Assembly: GCA_011033025.1 (NCBI GenBank)
Contig: WFMF01000232.1
Location: 1-64,000 of the forward strand
Direction: 5' to 3'
From: Beroe forskalii
Lineage: Eukaryota > Ctenophora > Nuda > Beroida > Beroidae
Length of the DNA: 64,000 nt
Every line of letters starts with the position of its first letter. Position 1 is the stretch's first letter. This document shows, one piece after another, positions 15,001 through 26,235 of the stretch. The position numbers and the translations under genes were made by a program. The notes beneath the pieces were generated by a model. It searched no databases. It saw nothing but the letters and a program-made list of their open reading frames with translations, and had not been told where the DNA came from.

Positions 15001-15060
15001 TAACCACCGCAATCGTTCTTCTACAAAAACTGACATCACATTGTTCCTAGAGGAGATAAG
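1..15060 (-). CDS. Axonemal dynein heavy chain, N-terminal tail (5' part of gene, 3' end beyond window)
   Basis: The exons encode the DHC_N1 tail of a ciliary dynein motor. The ATPase and stalk would lie beyond the left edge. Exons I could join on the minus strand: 14927-~15040, 14627-14821, 14328-14472, 13945-14132, 13667-13810, 13392-13518, 13049-13231, 12669-12810, 11852-12027 (plus a displaced 3' part ending at 11601), 11068-11133, 10575-10735, 9355-9427, 9002-9183, 8623-8779, 8358-8456, 8001-8145, 4121-4224, 3882-3998, 3464-3644, 2606-2769, 2361-2476, 1940-2043, 1530-1655, 1245-1300, 873-1078, 550-696, 227-348. Family signatures seen are ILETTVISWTKQIR, KISSVVKEVHKLLQISE, IGWLCVDVKPVKQVLL and YSYLW. 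The LPVP stretch after the first 100 residues recalls the DNAH9/11/17 group, but the paralogue is not certain. The likely start is MSVFVEERLRWLDSKL, at about 15036, just behind an acceptor-like CTCTAG; an upstream in-frame ATG at 15078 is the alternative. One-base frame breaks lie near 8634, 12717 and 14008. Confidence 0.88.
1656..1775 (-). repeat. Pyrimidine-rich minisatellite directly before a dynein acceptor
   Basis: Repeats of the type GTTAGAAAGGGG (plus strand) read on the minus strand as CTAAC-like branch points and pyrimidine tracts. They lie immediately upstream of the acceptor of exon 1530-1655. Confidence 0.7.
2036..2143 (-). repeat. Duplicated acceptor region of dynein exon 1940-2043
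   Basis: About 50 bases covering the acceptor and first exon bases (minus strand, ACTCATCAG then GTGAT) occur twice in a row. The inner copy is used by the conserved reading frame. Confidence 0.8.
3388..3490 (-). repeat. Duplicated donor end of dynein exon 3464-3644
   Basis: The exon end TGAGCTGATGAGGTTATCCA (plus strand) at about 3465-3484 recurs at about 3393-3412 in the following intron, together with its flanking bases. Confidence 0.8.
5774..7212 (+). CDS. Ly6/uPAR-like, cysteine-rich GPI-anchored surface protein
   Basis: Four exons (5774-5902, 6063-6156, 6495-6669, 7026-7212) join in frame into a protein of about 194 residues. It starts with a signal peptide (MRCLIVVSALLGVTYA). The mature part is rich in cysteine. 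It ends in a typical Ly6 C-terminus, ECDSDKCN, followed by a hydrophobic tail ending in LLAAILTAFYTM that looks like a GPI-attachment signal. Such proteins sit on the outer cell surface; the ligand is unknown. The gene lies on the opposite strand inside a dynein intron (between exons 8001-8145 and 4121-4224). The coding exons are clearly richer in GC than the neighbouring dynein exons. An acceptor-like pyrimidine tract ending in CTCTAG lies 15 bases before the ATG. An AATAAA poly(A) signal is at about 7330. Confidence 0.85.
6151..6310 (+). repeat. Tandem copies of the Ly6 exon 2 donor site
   Basis: The exon 2 end and donor (CGGCAGTAAGTCAAC) is repeated about five times in the following intron, with about 40 bases between copies, each retaining GTAAGT. 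Confidence 0.8.
7184..7293 (+). repeat. Tandem repeat over the Ly6 stop codon and start of the 3' UTR
   Basis: A unit of about 45 bases containing CGCCTTCTACACC, the stop region and AAAGTGGCAG occurs three times. The first copy is the true coding end; the other two lie in the 3' UTR. Confidence 0.75.
7330..7335 (+). terminator. Poly(A) signal of the Ly6-like gene
   Basis: AATAAA about 120 bases after the stop codon of the Ly6-like gene. Confidence 0.5.
9430..9560 (-). repeat. Roughly 30-bp minisatellite before a dynein acceptor
   Basis: Three copies of a unit containing TATAGAAGGGATGGGAGGAA lie immediately upstream (minus strand) of the acceptor of exon 9355-9427. The transcribed strand is pyrimidine-rich. 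Confidence 0.8.
11380..11850 (-). repeat. Tandem, partly decayed copies of a dynein exon and its donor
   Basis: The segment CCCAGACTCTTGTTTCCCAC (plus strand), a donor with exon end on the minus strand, occurs at about 11402, 11446, 11558 and 11601. Further partial copies lie at about 11680, 11751 and 11820. At 11635-11780 there is a second, degenerate copy of exon 11852-12027. Only this copy keeps the exon 3' end that encodes ENVAEIGGV and has the phase needed for the next exon. Confidence 0.75.
12028..12490 (-). repeat. Minisatellite of branch point/pyrimidine tract units before a dynein acceptor
   Basis: About ten irregular copies of GAGGGGATACTAGGGGGTCA plus GGTTAGAG. On the minus strand each unit reads as CTAAC followed by a long pyrimidine run. 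The last unit is the genuine acceptor tract of exon 11852-12027. Confidence 0.85.
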
Positions 15061-15737
15061 TTGTGGACATTTTCTCATTTTGACAAATACTCAAACTTCC
15101 ACTGTTATGGGAATGTAGTAATATATTCAAATATGTATTTGATAAAAGGAAGTAAACTCTTGAAAGGAATTGTTATATAATCAATTGGTAGGTACTCCAT
15201 ATTTTCTAGATATCACTGATCAATTAATATACAATTATACACACATGCATAATTGCAATGATCAATTCATTTTCCATTAATTCTTGTTTGAATGGTAATT
15301 TTTGGGTTCCTTGAACAAAATTACTATACATTATGTAATGAGAGTTAGAAATAAATAATTGTATACCTAGAAAACAGTCAGCATGAAACCAATATCTGAT
15401 CAATATAACAGAAGTCTACCATGAAAATATGAAAATAAATACTCTTGTCGTTTTACTGATTAAAACCATAAATCAAAATTATTTCAAAGCATTGAAAGAA
15501 ATGGTCAGAATCCAGTTACATAAATCCTGTTAAATACATCATGTAAATAAGACCTGCAATAGTACCATATAATAAACTTGTCAAATGTAAATGAATGGTT
15601 AATGTCTCATATTCACATAAGATAAAACCAATAAGCTCTCGTTTATGTCCAGCATAGTAATTAGTGAGACTTCAAAAATTAACAGTAATAATCAAAAATT
15701 CGGCAATAGAATGAAAAAACAATCAATGGTTTTACAT

Positions 15738-17216
15738 CTACTTGTTAACTAGTTGACAAAGTTCACCATATCCAGCTTGCTTTAACATATCCAAAAAATT
15801 ATGAAACTGTGTGAATGATGTCTCAATGGTTTCTAAAAGTTCAGGTTCTAATTCATCTTGTTGATTTTCTTGCTGGCTCTTGAGGAACGAATTCTCTTGT
15901 TCTAAAGCTTTGACTTTAGATTCCAGAACTTGAGTCTTTTCTTTTTCAATATACAGTTCACTTTTATAGATTTCTAAGTCATTTTTAAGATCATCAAGAA
16001 TGGAAAATATCTTATTCTGCTCATCTTTAGAGGCATTCAGTGCTTTTGACTTTTGTGGAACTCTACTTTTGGGCTGATGCAATACAATTGGTGAGTACTT
16101 ATCTTTCTTGTCATGAAGTTTGATGTTACGGAGTTGTTCACCATTTTTTACAGTAGTATTCTTCAGTATTGAATTATAATGGCTCTCATATTGAGAACAT
16201 TTTCGTGATTCATTAAGAGAATTTCTCATATTGATGTTTGATATACTCCTCTTAGATGCTGCTTTTACTTTTGGGGCAACCACTTTCTTCTGATCAAATA
16301 AGTTGCCATTCTCAAAACCCTCAAGGTCTGATTTTCTGTTTCTCTCTAAAAGATGCTCAATTTTCTCAATAACTGACTTATCCTTGATATTTTTGTTTAG
16401 CCGAAGGTCTAAAACACATAAAGAGCTGTTATCTTCCAACATAACAAGGAACATCTTTGCCCCCTCATCAGTTATATCACACTGCTGTAAGTCAAGAGCT
16501 TTGATCCAATAATCATCTTGCAATGATGTACAAATAATTTCACAGCCTTCATCACCAATTGGGTTTCCATTGAGAGTTATCCTTTTTACACCAGACACAG
16601 CTGAAACATCTGGGTTGTTGTAGCGCAAGGTGTGCTTCCATGTCTCAGTGTGTCTTTCAAGGACCTGTGATTTCAATAAGCTCCCAATAAGTGGACAAGA
16701 ATTTTCATTCAATTTGCATTGAGTGAAATCTAAGTGTGTAATGTGTGACTTTCTGATTATTGGAAAAATCAAGTTCAAGGATTTCTGGCCAATAATGGAA
16801 CCATTCAAACTTAGGAACTCCAGAGATTGATTTCTGCCTAGGCCACGACAGAGTTCTTCAAACAGAGGTTTCTTTAAAGCTACATTGATGATTGATAATC
16901 TGCGAAGAGATGCAGAACATGTGAGACAACTAGATAAGTTTTTGAACAAAAGTGTCTGAACTGCTAAACTGAATGAAGGCTTTGTAGATTTTTTAACATA
17001 AGCACATTTCTTTAGATTGGTAAATTCAAGTATTATATCAACCAGAGAAGAGTTGTTTTCCAAGAGCTTGATGATTGGTTTCCATTCTTCAGGCTGAACC
17101 TTCTCAATCTTTACATGGAGGATATTTTTCTCCAGACCTTTGGAAATCAACGATTTTGGTGCTAATCCAACAGCAGCACAAGCTATTTGATATTTTGAAT
17201 GGTCACTTTGTTTCAT
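15738..17216 (-). CDS. CEP78: Centrosomal protein of 78 kDa (CEP78), single exon
   Basis: The protein has 492 residues. The N-terminal two thirds are RNI-type leucine-rich repeats, with CEP78 signatures ERHTETWKHTLRYNNPD, RITLNGNPIGDEG and KALDLQQCDITDEGAK. A basic linker follows, then a coiled coil (about residues 390-450) and the conserved C-terminal ETIETSFTQFHNFLDMLK motif. In animals CEP78 acts at centrioles and in ciliogenesis (family knowledge). Human CEP78 is longer (about 690 residues) and split by many introns; this copy has none and lacks the long C-terminal tail. I chose the ATG at 17216. It is preceded by CTCCCTAG and one GTG codon, an acceptor-like context. Confidence 0.9.
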   Translation of the reverse strand: MKQSDHSKYQIACAAVGLAPKSLISKGLEKNILHVKIEKVQPEEWKPIIKLLENNSSLVDIILEFTNLKKCAYVKKSTKPSFSLAVQTLLFKNLSSCLTCSASLRRLSIINVALKKPLFEELCRGLGRNQSLEFLSLNGSIIGQKSLNLIFPIIRKSHITHLDFTQCKLNENSCPLIGSLLKSQVLERHTETWKHTLRYNNPDVSAVSGVKRITLNGNPIGDEGCEIICTSLQDDYWIKALDLQQCDITDEGAKMFLVMLEDNSSLCVLDLRLNKNIKDKSVIEKIEHLLERNRKSDLEGFENGNLFDQKKVVAPKVKAASKRSISNINMRNSLNESRKCSQYESHYNSILKNTTVKNGEQLRNIKLHDKKDKYSPIVLHQPKSRVPQKSKALNASKDEQNKIFSILDDLKNDLEIYKSELYIEKEKTQVLESKVKALEQENSFLKSQQENQQDELEPELLETIETSFTQFHNFLDMLKQAGYGELCQLVNK

Positions 17217-17220
17217 CACC

Positions 17221-17614
17221 TAGGGAGGTGAAGGGTTATAGATTAGATTCCATATTAAAATTACAATGCAACAGGTATAACTACCAAGGTAGAATAAGAT
17301 AAGATCTATCTAAGATAATGGGGGATCCTTTAATAGATATGATCTATCAGATTGTAAACTGACAATTGAATAGTGATTATAGTGCATAGATTGAATTTAA
17401 TAGAAAAATAATCCAACTGACCCAAAAAGTAATAAATTAAATTGAATATCTGCCGATGAAAATGGTAATTGGTAATCATCACAGGGATATTTTTACAGTA
17501 GTAGTAGTAATCACAGAAATAATCACAAAGAAACTAGATGTGATTTTGCAATTCAGCAATTTATGAGGCAGATGCAGGCCACTTTCAACTCAGTGAATAC
17601 AAGGCCCAGGGAAT
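17221..17614. other. Intergenic sequence upstream of CEP78
   Basis: AT-rich sequence with no supported gene. It ends where similarity to the right inverted arm begins. Confidence 0.4.
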
Positions 17615-17989
17615 ACAAATGATCTAGAACCATGATCTAAATGTTTGTTGTTTGAGTTGTTGCAAATGAAATGCATCAGAACTGAAGCAGGACATCTATA
17701 ACAACAGGACATCTATAACAACATTCTTACACCATTGAATAAATAAATAATAAGTATATGATAAATAAATTTTTCCAAAAATTTAACAGCAGCTTAAGAT
17801 CAAAAATATCGCACATGAATATATTTTCATTCAATAAAAAAATCTTCTCAATATTGAACGTTCTAGCTTGGGGTTACGTGTCTGGTGCGCCGTGCAACTC
17901 AAATTAAACAGGAGTATTCGTGTTTAGCAGCGCATGCTCATGTTAAATTATGTTAATATGTCATAATATGCTTGCGCGTGCAAAATGGA

Positions 17990-18560
17990 TCCAACAACAT
18001 GCAACCCGGGATCGAAAGGTTTTGTCTGACGTCGTCGGGATCGGAGGTCAGGCAACGCAACGCCTGACAAGAGTGACAAAAAAGGTTTTTTGTAATTCCC
18101 CGGAAATGGTTATCAATTGCATTTTCAGGTTTTAATATAACGCAGCGCACGCCGCGCTTGTTGCGCGGCACATTGCTAAACAGTACGTATACCCCTGTTA
18201 TCGGCGCGCAATGCAATTCCTGATCCTCGTTTCCCCTAACCAGGGGCGCCGCGCACTTCGTGCGCGTAACCAGGGTCCTGGTTAGGGCAAGATCCTCGTA
18301 TATGCCGCTGCCGGACTAGGGAAGCGCGCGGCGAGTACACACACCTATAAGACCTTTGCAGGCGTCGCGTCGTCTCGAGCAAGGTGCGGCGGCGCGCACG
18401 CGTAAAACTAGGGATCTGGTTCGTCGGTTCGAGCATTCCCCTAACCAGGCCGGGCGCGGGCGTCGCGTCGTCACGCGCGCGTAAAACTAGGGATCTGGTT
18501 AGAGCAAATTCGAGCAAGGACGTCACCTTTGCACCTTCGGCGCCAAAAGAAAGGCAAGGG
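17990..18560. repeat. GC-rich palindrome-rich block, left arm copy
   Basis: CpG-rich sequence with nested inverted repeats, for example TAACCAGG-GT-CCTGGTTA near 18268, GCGCACTTCGTGCGC near 18254, and GTCAGGCAACG with its inverse near 18049. It has no credible gene. It is shared with 62.48-63.15 kb, and the GTCAGGCAACG motif recurs at 38.2 kb. Confidence 0.7.
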
Positions 18561-20198
18561 ACGGACATCGCCGGTCGAGATAATTCATATTATATATTTT
18601 ATTATTTGAAATAGAATATAGGACAAAGTTGCGAAATTTGAAATCGAACCGCCTTCGGTCTTTGAATATGTTAAACCACTATTTTTTATGATGCAGATGG
18701 TCACTTGGTGTTCTGGTATCTAGTTTGGCTCGATTTCTGTAGTTCAATTCCCTGCATACCCAATGAATTATGGGTGAAAGATACTAGGACTAGGTATCTA
18801 TTCTGAGTACCATGTTAAGGTACATAATGAAATGATTAAGTGTTTTGAAGAATGATATGCATTGAACTGTGTTGCCCAATTGGCAAAATTCTTTTATTTA
18901 TCTATATATTTATTTATTTATTTAAGCCTATGCAGCCACATGGTTCCCTCAGCTGAGTATACAGGAAACTGTGCAATCCAATGTCTTATCTATAAAGGTG
19001 TATGGGTATACTACAAACATAACAAAATACTGTACATCGATTTTCTAATTCAAGAATTGACATAAGAGGCGGAAGAGACTAAACTGTGAATCATCAGCGG
19101 TTACCCTACAGTTGTAAGGTCTCCCCTGCCATCTGCGATGTAGGTGTCCCATCAGCAGGTGACAAAGGGAAACGGAGGGGTTTCGGCCCACGTACCCCTC
19201 ACAGCTTACAACTGCAGGGCTGGGCCACCCAGGACTCCGGATTCCTGAGCAACACAGTTTAGAGGGAAGGGGGAGGAAAAGGAAAGAGTTCAGTAGAGGC
19301 AAAAGATCAATGAGTGTTATTAAATTCGGGTGAAACACCTTAATGTTACGCTATTTAAAACCTGAAAGTGGAAGTTAAAAGAATTTTACAAGAATTTACA
19401 AGAATTTTTTACAAGAATTTTTACAAGAATTTTAAAATATGATTTGTGACAAAAGCAATGTCATTCAAATCGCACACAAGTCTGTAATATTATGTTAATC
19501 GGGGATGATAGTGTGATTTGGTGATGTGTTTTGGTGATTGGAATTGATTTGGTGAAAAGTCATCAGCATACTGATTCGAGGGAGCAGACGAAAGCATACA
19601 AAAAAAGGGGCCAATTTTTGAATACTATAGAAGGATAATGGTGACTAGATGAGATTGGGGATCATAATGTGGGCACGTACTGACCAAAGAGCCAGCAGAG
19701 AGAGATGCCAAAGAGAGAAAAGAACTGATGCCGAAGAGAGAAAAGAACTGATGAGAAGAGCTGAAGTAACAGGAGTAATCGTGCAGGAAGAGCAAAGCAA
19801 CAAGAACTCATGAAGACCTGGAGAAGGAGAATGAGAAAAGAAGAAATGGATAGGGTTGATGTTGTCCCCCGGCCTACGCATGCCCCACGCATGGGACACA
19901 GTTAAGCCCAAATCGGTACGCAGCCAGGTGAGCATCGGAGAGGCACCTGCTTCCCACACATATGTAGCAGGTGGCTGGATCACTACCAGCGCAAGTCGGA
20001 AACACCCCCTCTTTCCACTCAGCCATCTGGGATCCAAACTGAGTGGGACACTTAGACAACATCCAGGCCCTAAGTGATGAGGATTCAGACGATGAAAAGA
20101 GCAGACAAGGCTGGAAAACAAAGAGCAGAAAGCCGGAAAGAGTGAAAAGCTGAGATGAGAGATTGAAGGTGGAATCACAGGAAATCTAAGATGAGCTT

Positions 20199-22250
20199 TC
20201 ACCTTGCTGAGACAGTTCTTTCTTTGTACTTTAGAGTGCTCTTGTACATAATTTTGATTGCCCTGGTCATGATTTGTATATGTCTCACAAGTGAGTCATT
20301 ATTTGATTCAGCAGGACCTGGTGGATATGTCCTGTCTATCTGAATGCCATTAAGAGGAGTATCACCATGGTTGATGTGGAGACTGTTGATCAATGATGCC
20401 ATCTTATGCCTATCTGATGTTGTTAGTGGACAGGAGGTAAGGATGTGTTCTTCATCTTCGATAGCTGAGGTGTCGATTCCTTTTGATGAGCAGAAGTCAC
20501 AGATCCTTTCTGCTTTAGGAATGTTTTTGTGCCTTCCAGTTTCAATATTGAGTTTGTGAGCACTACAGCGAATCCTTGCAGTGAATTTCCTGTCCTCAAA
20601 ATTGCGGGCATGGTCAAGGTAATGTTCCCATGTGATCTTGTCTTTTACCTCTCTGTAGAATGAGAGCCTGCTTGATTGCTCCAAGGTGAATCTCCATGCT
20701 TCAGTGAAGTGATTCTGAAGGTTCTTGACCAGTAACACAGGAGATGCAGCTTCAGCTAGATGAGTGGCTGAAACAGAGGCTGCCAGTTGATACTGATTAT
20801 TGCTGTCTGTTGCAAAACTTTCGATGATAGATTTCATGTTGGAGTACCATGATAAACCAAGATTTGCCTGTTCGTTGAATGCTGCCTTGGTAAGGTTTGA
20901 ATCTTCCATCTCAGCCAGTCTTTTTGAGGTATTTGACGCAGAGCTTCAGGCTATCGATAAGAAGTGGAAATCTGCCAGTTTCACCCCAGGCAGCAGAGTT
21001 GGATGCATTGCGCCTTATGCCTAGCAGATACTTGAGGTGACGTAGATGAACCTGCTCAAGGCGCATCTTGGCAATTTTCGAGACACAATTGTTGATATTA
21101 CTGTCACGGTCAAAGCAGGAGATAAGGTGTTTCACGACAGGTCGACTAGGAAGCCAGACTTGGCACCCATAGGTTAGATAGGTGTCACAAGGGAACCAAA
21201 GAGTTGCTGTAGGTTCTGGGATCCACGTATCTCCTGTCAACAGTATTCCTCAGACTGAAGTGTGCCCCGAGGCCTTTCTTGTAAAGCGAAGCCTCGGCCT
21301 GGCTGAAATTCCCCTTGTTGCTGATGATGATACCCAGGTAGCAGTAGGAGGTAACCAGCTCGATCTCATCTCCATTAATGATTGGTCTCCAGGTGGCACT
21401 TGGAGGATAGAGTCCATTCATAACCATGAACTTGGTTTTAGAGATATTTATTTCGAGACCCCAGGCATTGCAGTAGTTCTCAATAACATCCAGTTGTTTT
21501 TGAAGTGAGTGGGTATCTAGAGCCAGGATGACAAGGTCATCAGCCCATGCGAGATGGGATATTTTCAGACCAGATAAAGTGGGGCAGTTGACGTCCACCT
21601 GTTGAGCAGCTTGGACAGCTTGAGAAAATAGACTTTGAAAAGTTCAGGGCTAAGAGGGTGACCTTGTTCAGTCCCTTTGGATATATCAAAACTTTTGCTG
21701 ATCCTGTTGTTGATTTTGATGTTTCCAGAAGAGTAGCTGTACATGTTTTTGACGATGTTGAAGAAACCGCCATTTATTCCATAGCAGGCAAGCTTGAAGA
21801 GCAATGCTTGACGGCAGACAAGATCGAAGGCTTTTCTCAGGTCAATGAAGACAGCATAGACCTTTTGCTTGACTCTTTTGTACTTTTCCATCAGTGTTAA
21901 CAGTGTAAAAATATGATCATTACACTGGCTACCCTTCTTGAAGCCTGCTTGGTTAGGAGGGTCGGGAAAGTTTGAGTCACGATGGTTTATCAAGCGACTG
22001 AGAAGCATCAGAGAAAGGAGTTTTCCAACACAGCTACACAAAGCAATAGCCCTGTAGTTGTCAGGATCAGAGGTACAGCCCTTCTTGTGAAGCGGGGTAA
22101 TGACACTTTGGCTCCAGAAGTAGATACCCAGTTTGAGACAGATGTTGAAAAGATTGAGCAGAAGATGGAGCATTTCAGCGTTGAATGGGAGGTTACAGGC
22201 ATCTGCCTGTCCAGCCTCACATTCAGTCCCAGGCTAATCATACAGTAAGT
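20199..22250 (-). mobile_element. Non-LTR retrotransposon reverse transcriptase, degraded (LINE A)
   Basis: Minus-strand frames read as a continuous non-LTR reverse transcriptase broken by shifts. They contain YRAIALCSCVGK, AVFIDLRKAFD, EQGHPLSPELF and AWADDLVILA (the YxDD motif as WADD), then a thumb and connection region to about 20200. Frame breaks near 21580 and 20910 make it non-functional. The downstream sequence to about 18980 is probably its 3' UTR and older repeats. I cannot assign the clade. Confidence 0.85.
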
Positions 22251-23304
22251 TGCTCAAGGTCAGCAACAAGCTGCACAACTATCCAGTACAGAATGTGAAA
22301 CAAAGATTAGTGAAACAAAGATTAATCTTTATAGCTTACAGAATTTCTTTATTGAAAAACACAGTAATAAATAAATCTGGTATGAAATCTCAAATATCGT
22401 TTTCAATGGCACCCTTTTTAAACAGAAATTTCAAGAACTTCAAGAGTACAGATATAGTACAGATAGAGATATTTTTACTGAAAGGACTCAGCCTTGCAGA
22501 TTAACTGAATAGCAAAATTGTTGGTTTGCTAAGTTAATACAGGGTTGAGATTAATCTGGGTATTAATCTGAGGATGGTTTGGAGGTTTTGGGAGGATAGC
22601 AAGGAAAAAAAAAGTAAAATTGAGTAGTTGTTTCAGGCTTCAGGGTAGGATAATTGATCTGAGATCTTGATTTCTTAATCGACTGATCCTAGTTTAGCCT
22701 AGGTGTCTATGGTACTTATTCAGTATGCAAGAGATGCCTTGTTGGCTTAAGTAAACCAATAATTCAGGCAATCCCAGTTCAGTATTATATTATTTTGATA
22801 GTTTCAACTTTTGGGTGACACACTTCACTGCAGCTAAAGGATGCTCGCCTTGTCAGCTTAATCACATCCCTGGGACAGTGGGTGGGATCATGGATGGATA
22901 AAATTAAGCAAGAAAAAATTATGAGAATGGCACATGCAAATTAGTGAAGGTTTATTGCTTGTCAATATATTAATGAGGGAAGGCATAGGTGGGTACCAAG
23001 GGAAGAGACAGGGCAAGGAAATGGGGAAAATTGGGGGCAGGGTTAATTTTATACGGATGAAGGAGATGCATTTATCTAAATTTAAGTTATTTTGATTTCA
23101 AGTTTCAAATCATACCAAGCCAGGAGCTGCTATGTTGAGAACATTCGTTTGATTTCAAATTTAGAAAAAGAGTAAAATTCTTGATACGGGTGTACAGTTT
23201 TTTTTACTTTGTTAATGGATGTCGGATACTTATTCAGGTAGCATTGGTTTGTCAAGTGAAGTATCAACATGAACTTTCATTATCTTACTACTTATAATTC
23301 TTCC

Positions 23305-23621
23305 TCATATATAAATAAATATATATCTGTCTGTCCGGTTTATGATTTCTGTCTGTCCGGTGGCTTATATATAGCCACAGATTTTCCTGACACCACTCAG
23401 TACGCAATCAAGCATGCCGATTGCCGATGATCGGAATGTTCATACCAGAGTACCAGTGACGTTTGACACCACCTGACATATAGACATCACATAAAGGAGA
23501 AGGCACACCCGATTAAAATATGACCTCATCACTGATAAGAATCACAGTACTGCATTATACTGTACGAATTGCTGAAGCGAAAAAATTGTGAACGATGGCC
23601 GGAGGCCATGGGTTCTGCTAG
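23305..23621 (+). mobile_element. Short non-autonomous Helitron-like element
   Basis: At 23595-23609 a perfect hairpin, ATGGCC-GGA-GGCCAT, is followed nine bases later by CTAG and then T. This is the 3' end architecture of Helitrons. The 5' border is uncertain; a candidate TC start lies in the TCATATATAAATAAATATAT stretch. No protein is encoded. Confidence 0.5.
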
Positions 23622-23879
23622 TAACTTAAATGTTGATATACTCATGAAATATTTTCCTTATTCCAAGAATTATCTATTCCAGAATTTTGTTTTTCGAAGA
23701 GGAGATGTTCTAAGCGATTCTTAAATGTTCCTATTGGTATTGTAAGATCTGAATTTTTTGGAACCAGGAATTACAATCATAAGTTTATTTGATTCTCCTA
23801 AATCAGTCAGGTCAGGTGGGTCTAAAATTTTGTGATGTATGAGTTCCAAGCATTAACAGGATGTACAAAAAGTTATTCT

Positions 23880-24945
23880 TAGATATATCTAGGTTGTGTT
23901 TGGGGAACAAGGAGTTTAAAATTATTAGTTCTTGAGCAAAGTTTAAGGTTGTCATAGATTGGGGATGGTGACTGGTATTTCAATGTTTTAAGGATCTCCA
24001 TCAAAGACCTTAGCGTATAGATATTCTGAAGAGTAAGTAGCCTATGCTTATTAAATAATGGTTTAGTATGTTCAAGATCAAAGGTTTTCATAGAAGTGTG
24101 TTCTACATATTATGTTTTAGCTCTAGCACAGGAGGCATAATACTCAGGATGGTCAAATGAATAAGATTCACCAAATAGGATACGTATACAGCGCTTCTGT
24201 AGATTGAACAGTTTTTGTAGCTTAGACTGATAGACACCTCCCCAGCAGGATAATCCATAGGTAAGGTGTGGTAAGAATAGTGATTGGTAGATTTTGGAGA
24301 AGTGTGAGGAGGGTATAAATTTCTTAACACGCTTTACAAGTACGATAGTAGATGAGATTTTATTTTCAAGGTGTTCAATTTGACTATCCCAATTCAGTTT
24401 ATCATCAATTATTACACCTAGAAATTTTATTTTATCAACTTTCTTGATCTTCTGATTGTGTAAAGATAGGGTTAGGTCATGGTTGTATATGGAGCACCGA
24501 GCACAGGATAGGCGCTCACTGTGGTTAAGGTTAGGTCTAAAGTACATATAGGCACATTTGCCAAGGTTGATATGGAGTTGATTAGCTTTCATGTATGTTG
24601 AAATTGATTTAAGGACCTTATTAGCCAGCTTATATGCATCATTTTGGTTATTGGCAGTAACAAATACATTTGTGTCATCTGCAAATATAACAAATTCACC
24701 TTCATCTGAGTGGATTATGTCATTTATGTAGAGTAGAAATAATAAAGGACCAAGGACAGATCCTTGAGGTACACCAAAAAGGACGGGGTCTGTTTCAGAT
24801 TGACTCCATCAAATTTAGTGATCTGTTGACGTGTAGATAGATAACTAGTTATTAGTTTAAGGCAATTTCCACGGATACCATAGTAACTAAGTTTGTGAAC
24901 AAGTTTTCTGTGGCAAATTGTGTCGAATGTGAAGAACCTTGCGTG
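23880..24945 (-). mobile_element. Second non-LTR retrotransposon reverse transcriptase fragment (LINE B, CR1/jockey-like)
   Basis: Minus-strand frames give GVPQGSVLGPLLFLLYINDI, then FADDTNVFV (the YADD-type catalytic box as FADD), then FLGVIIDDKLNW and LPHLTYGLSCWG, ending near 24110. A one-base shift before the PQGSVLGP motif (about 24800) breaks the frame. The 5' part is missing: the fragment begins at the junction with the left inverted arm. Confidence 0.88.
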
Positions 24946-25139
24946 TTGTTGAATGAGGATCTGCCCATTGCTGCAAAGTCTTGGACAAATAAAGCATGTA
25001 TTACACTTCCTTAACTGTCACTGGCTTGATCATACTTTAATCCTTTGATTCCTGTCATTGGCCATATGGCTGTTGGAATAGAAGTAAATCCTTCAAAAAA
25101 TGTAGCTGCTCCTGAATGTGAGGTGTATTATGTAAGTAA

Positions 25140-25540
25140 ATGGTAGCATTGTAGCACACCATTACTGTGCCAGTAGCATGCCAGTATTGTGCCAGTAGAA
25201 GGTAACTTAAAGCCAGGATACCAGTGGCATGACACTATCAGATCATATACTGGCATGTTACTGGTGTCCTGGCTTTAAGTTAGTTTCGACTGGTGCAATA
25301 CTGGTGTGGAACCGGCATGGTGCTGGCATGATACTGGCACAATACTGGTGTGCTACTGATGTGCTACTGATGTGCTACTGGTGTGCTTCTGGCGTGCTAC
25401 TCATGTGCTACTGGGGCACTACTTGCATGATACTGGCACGATACTGGCGTGATAACGGATTGAGGTAGGTCTAATACTGGCACATTACTGGGGAGATAAA
25501 GGTGCAATACTGGCATGATACTGGCCTAGATGGATGGCTC
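25140..25540 (+). repeat. TACTGGCAC-type tandem repeat (left arm)
   Basis: Many imperfect 10-11 bp units such as TACTGGCACAA, TACTGGTGTGC and TACTGATGTGC. The same array occurs inverted at about 61560-61960. Confidence 0.85.
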
Positions 25541-26135
25541 AAGTTACCCTAAGGTCTAAGTGAGTCACACCAAGATGAGTGGCATGCAGGCATCATCAGT
25601 CCAATACCTACCTTAAGCTTTTGGTCTATCTAAATCAATAATAAGATAATATGACAATATATTGTGTATCAATCTTTAATGTGATCCTTCATGATATCAA
25701 GTGAATGAGATACGAGTGAAACTCAATGATGATAATGAATGGAATGAATCTAACAATTTCAAGTTTTTTTTAATTGTATGGTTTGCTTAATAACATTTTG
25801 ATGAATTTAAGGCAACAGTTATTGTTTCACTTATTGTAAAACTAACTGAGGTTCAATGGATTGAAAGGACAGTGATAAAGACATGTTGAGGAAAGTACTT
25901 GGGAAACAACATTTAGTGGTGAATAACCTATTGTCAAAGGTACAAAGCAGTCTTCATATCCAATGGATGGATTATTCAATGAAAAAATATTGAAACAATG
26001 AATCAATGAACCATCAAATCTCACATTAGATTTTATGTTATTTTAACAGAAATGCTTATCTGACTTGTCAGTTCTGATGAAGAGATTTCTATTTTATTGA
26101 TATATTATATCTTTTATTTATTGATTGCATTCTAG

Positions 26136-26235
26136 AGACTGATATCAACAACGAGAGCCTGTAGTGCACAGTTTTGTGACAGTGTGAATGATGCCATCAA
26201 AGACATCAGTGATGGGAATAAGCTTCTTGTTGGTG
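26136..26235 (+). pseudogene. Orphan copy of OXCT1 exon 2 in the left inverted arm
   Basis: This 100-base exon differs from the genuine exon (58750-58849, minus) at two positions. One is silent; one changes Asp to Asn in the SVDDAIKD stretch. Both splice sites are intact (CTAG before, GTGAGT after). No other OXCT1 exon lies on this strand nearby, so it cannot make SCOT. It could act as a cryptic exon. Confidence 0.88.

Noticed and set aside
19645-20202. 185-codon open frame rich in Ser/Leu
   Set aside because: It lies in the LINE A 3' region, with low complexity and no recognisable domain.
26136-26235. Thiolase-like exon
   Set aside because: First impression only; it matches the N-terminal exon of SCOT and joins in phase with the OXCT1 exon at 49880.
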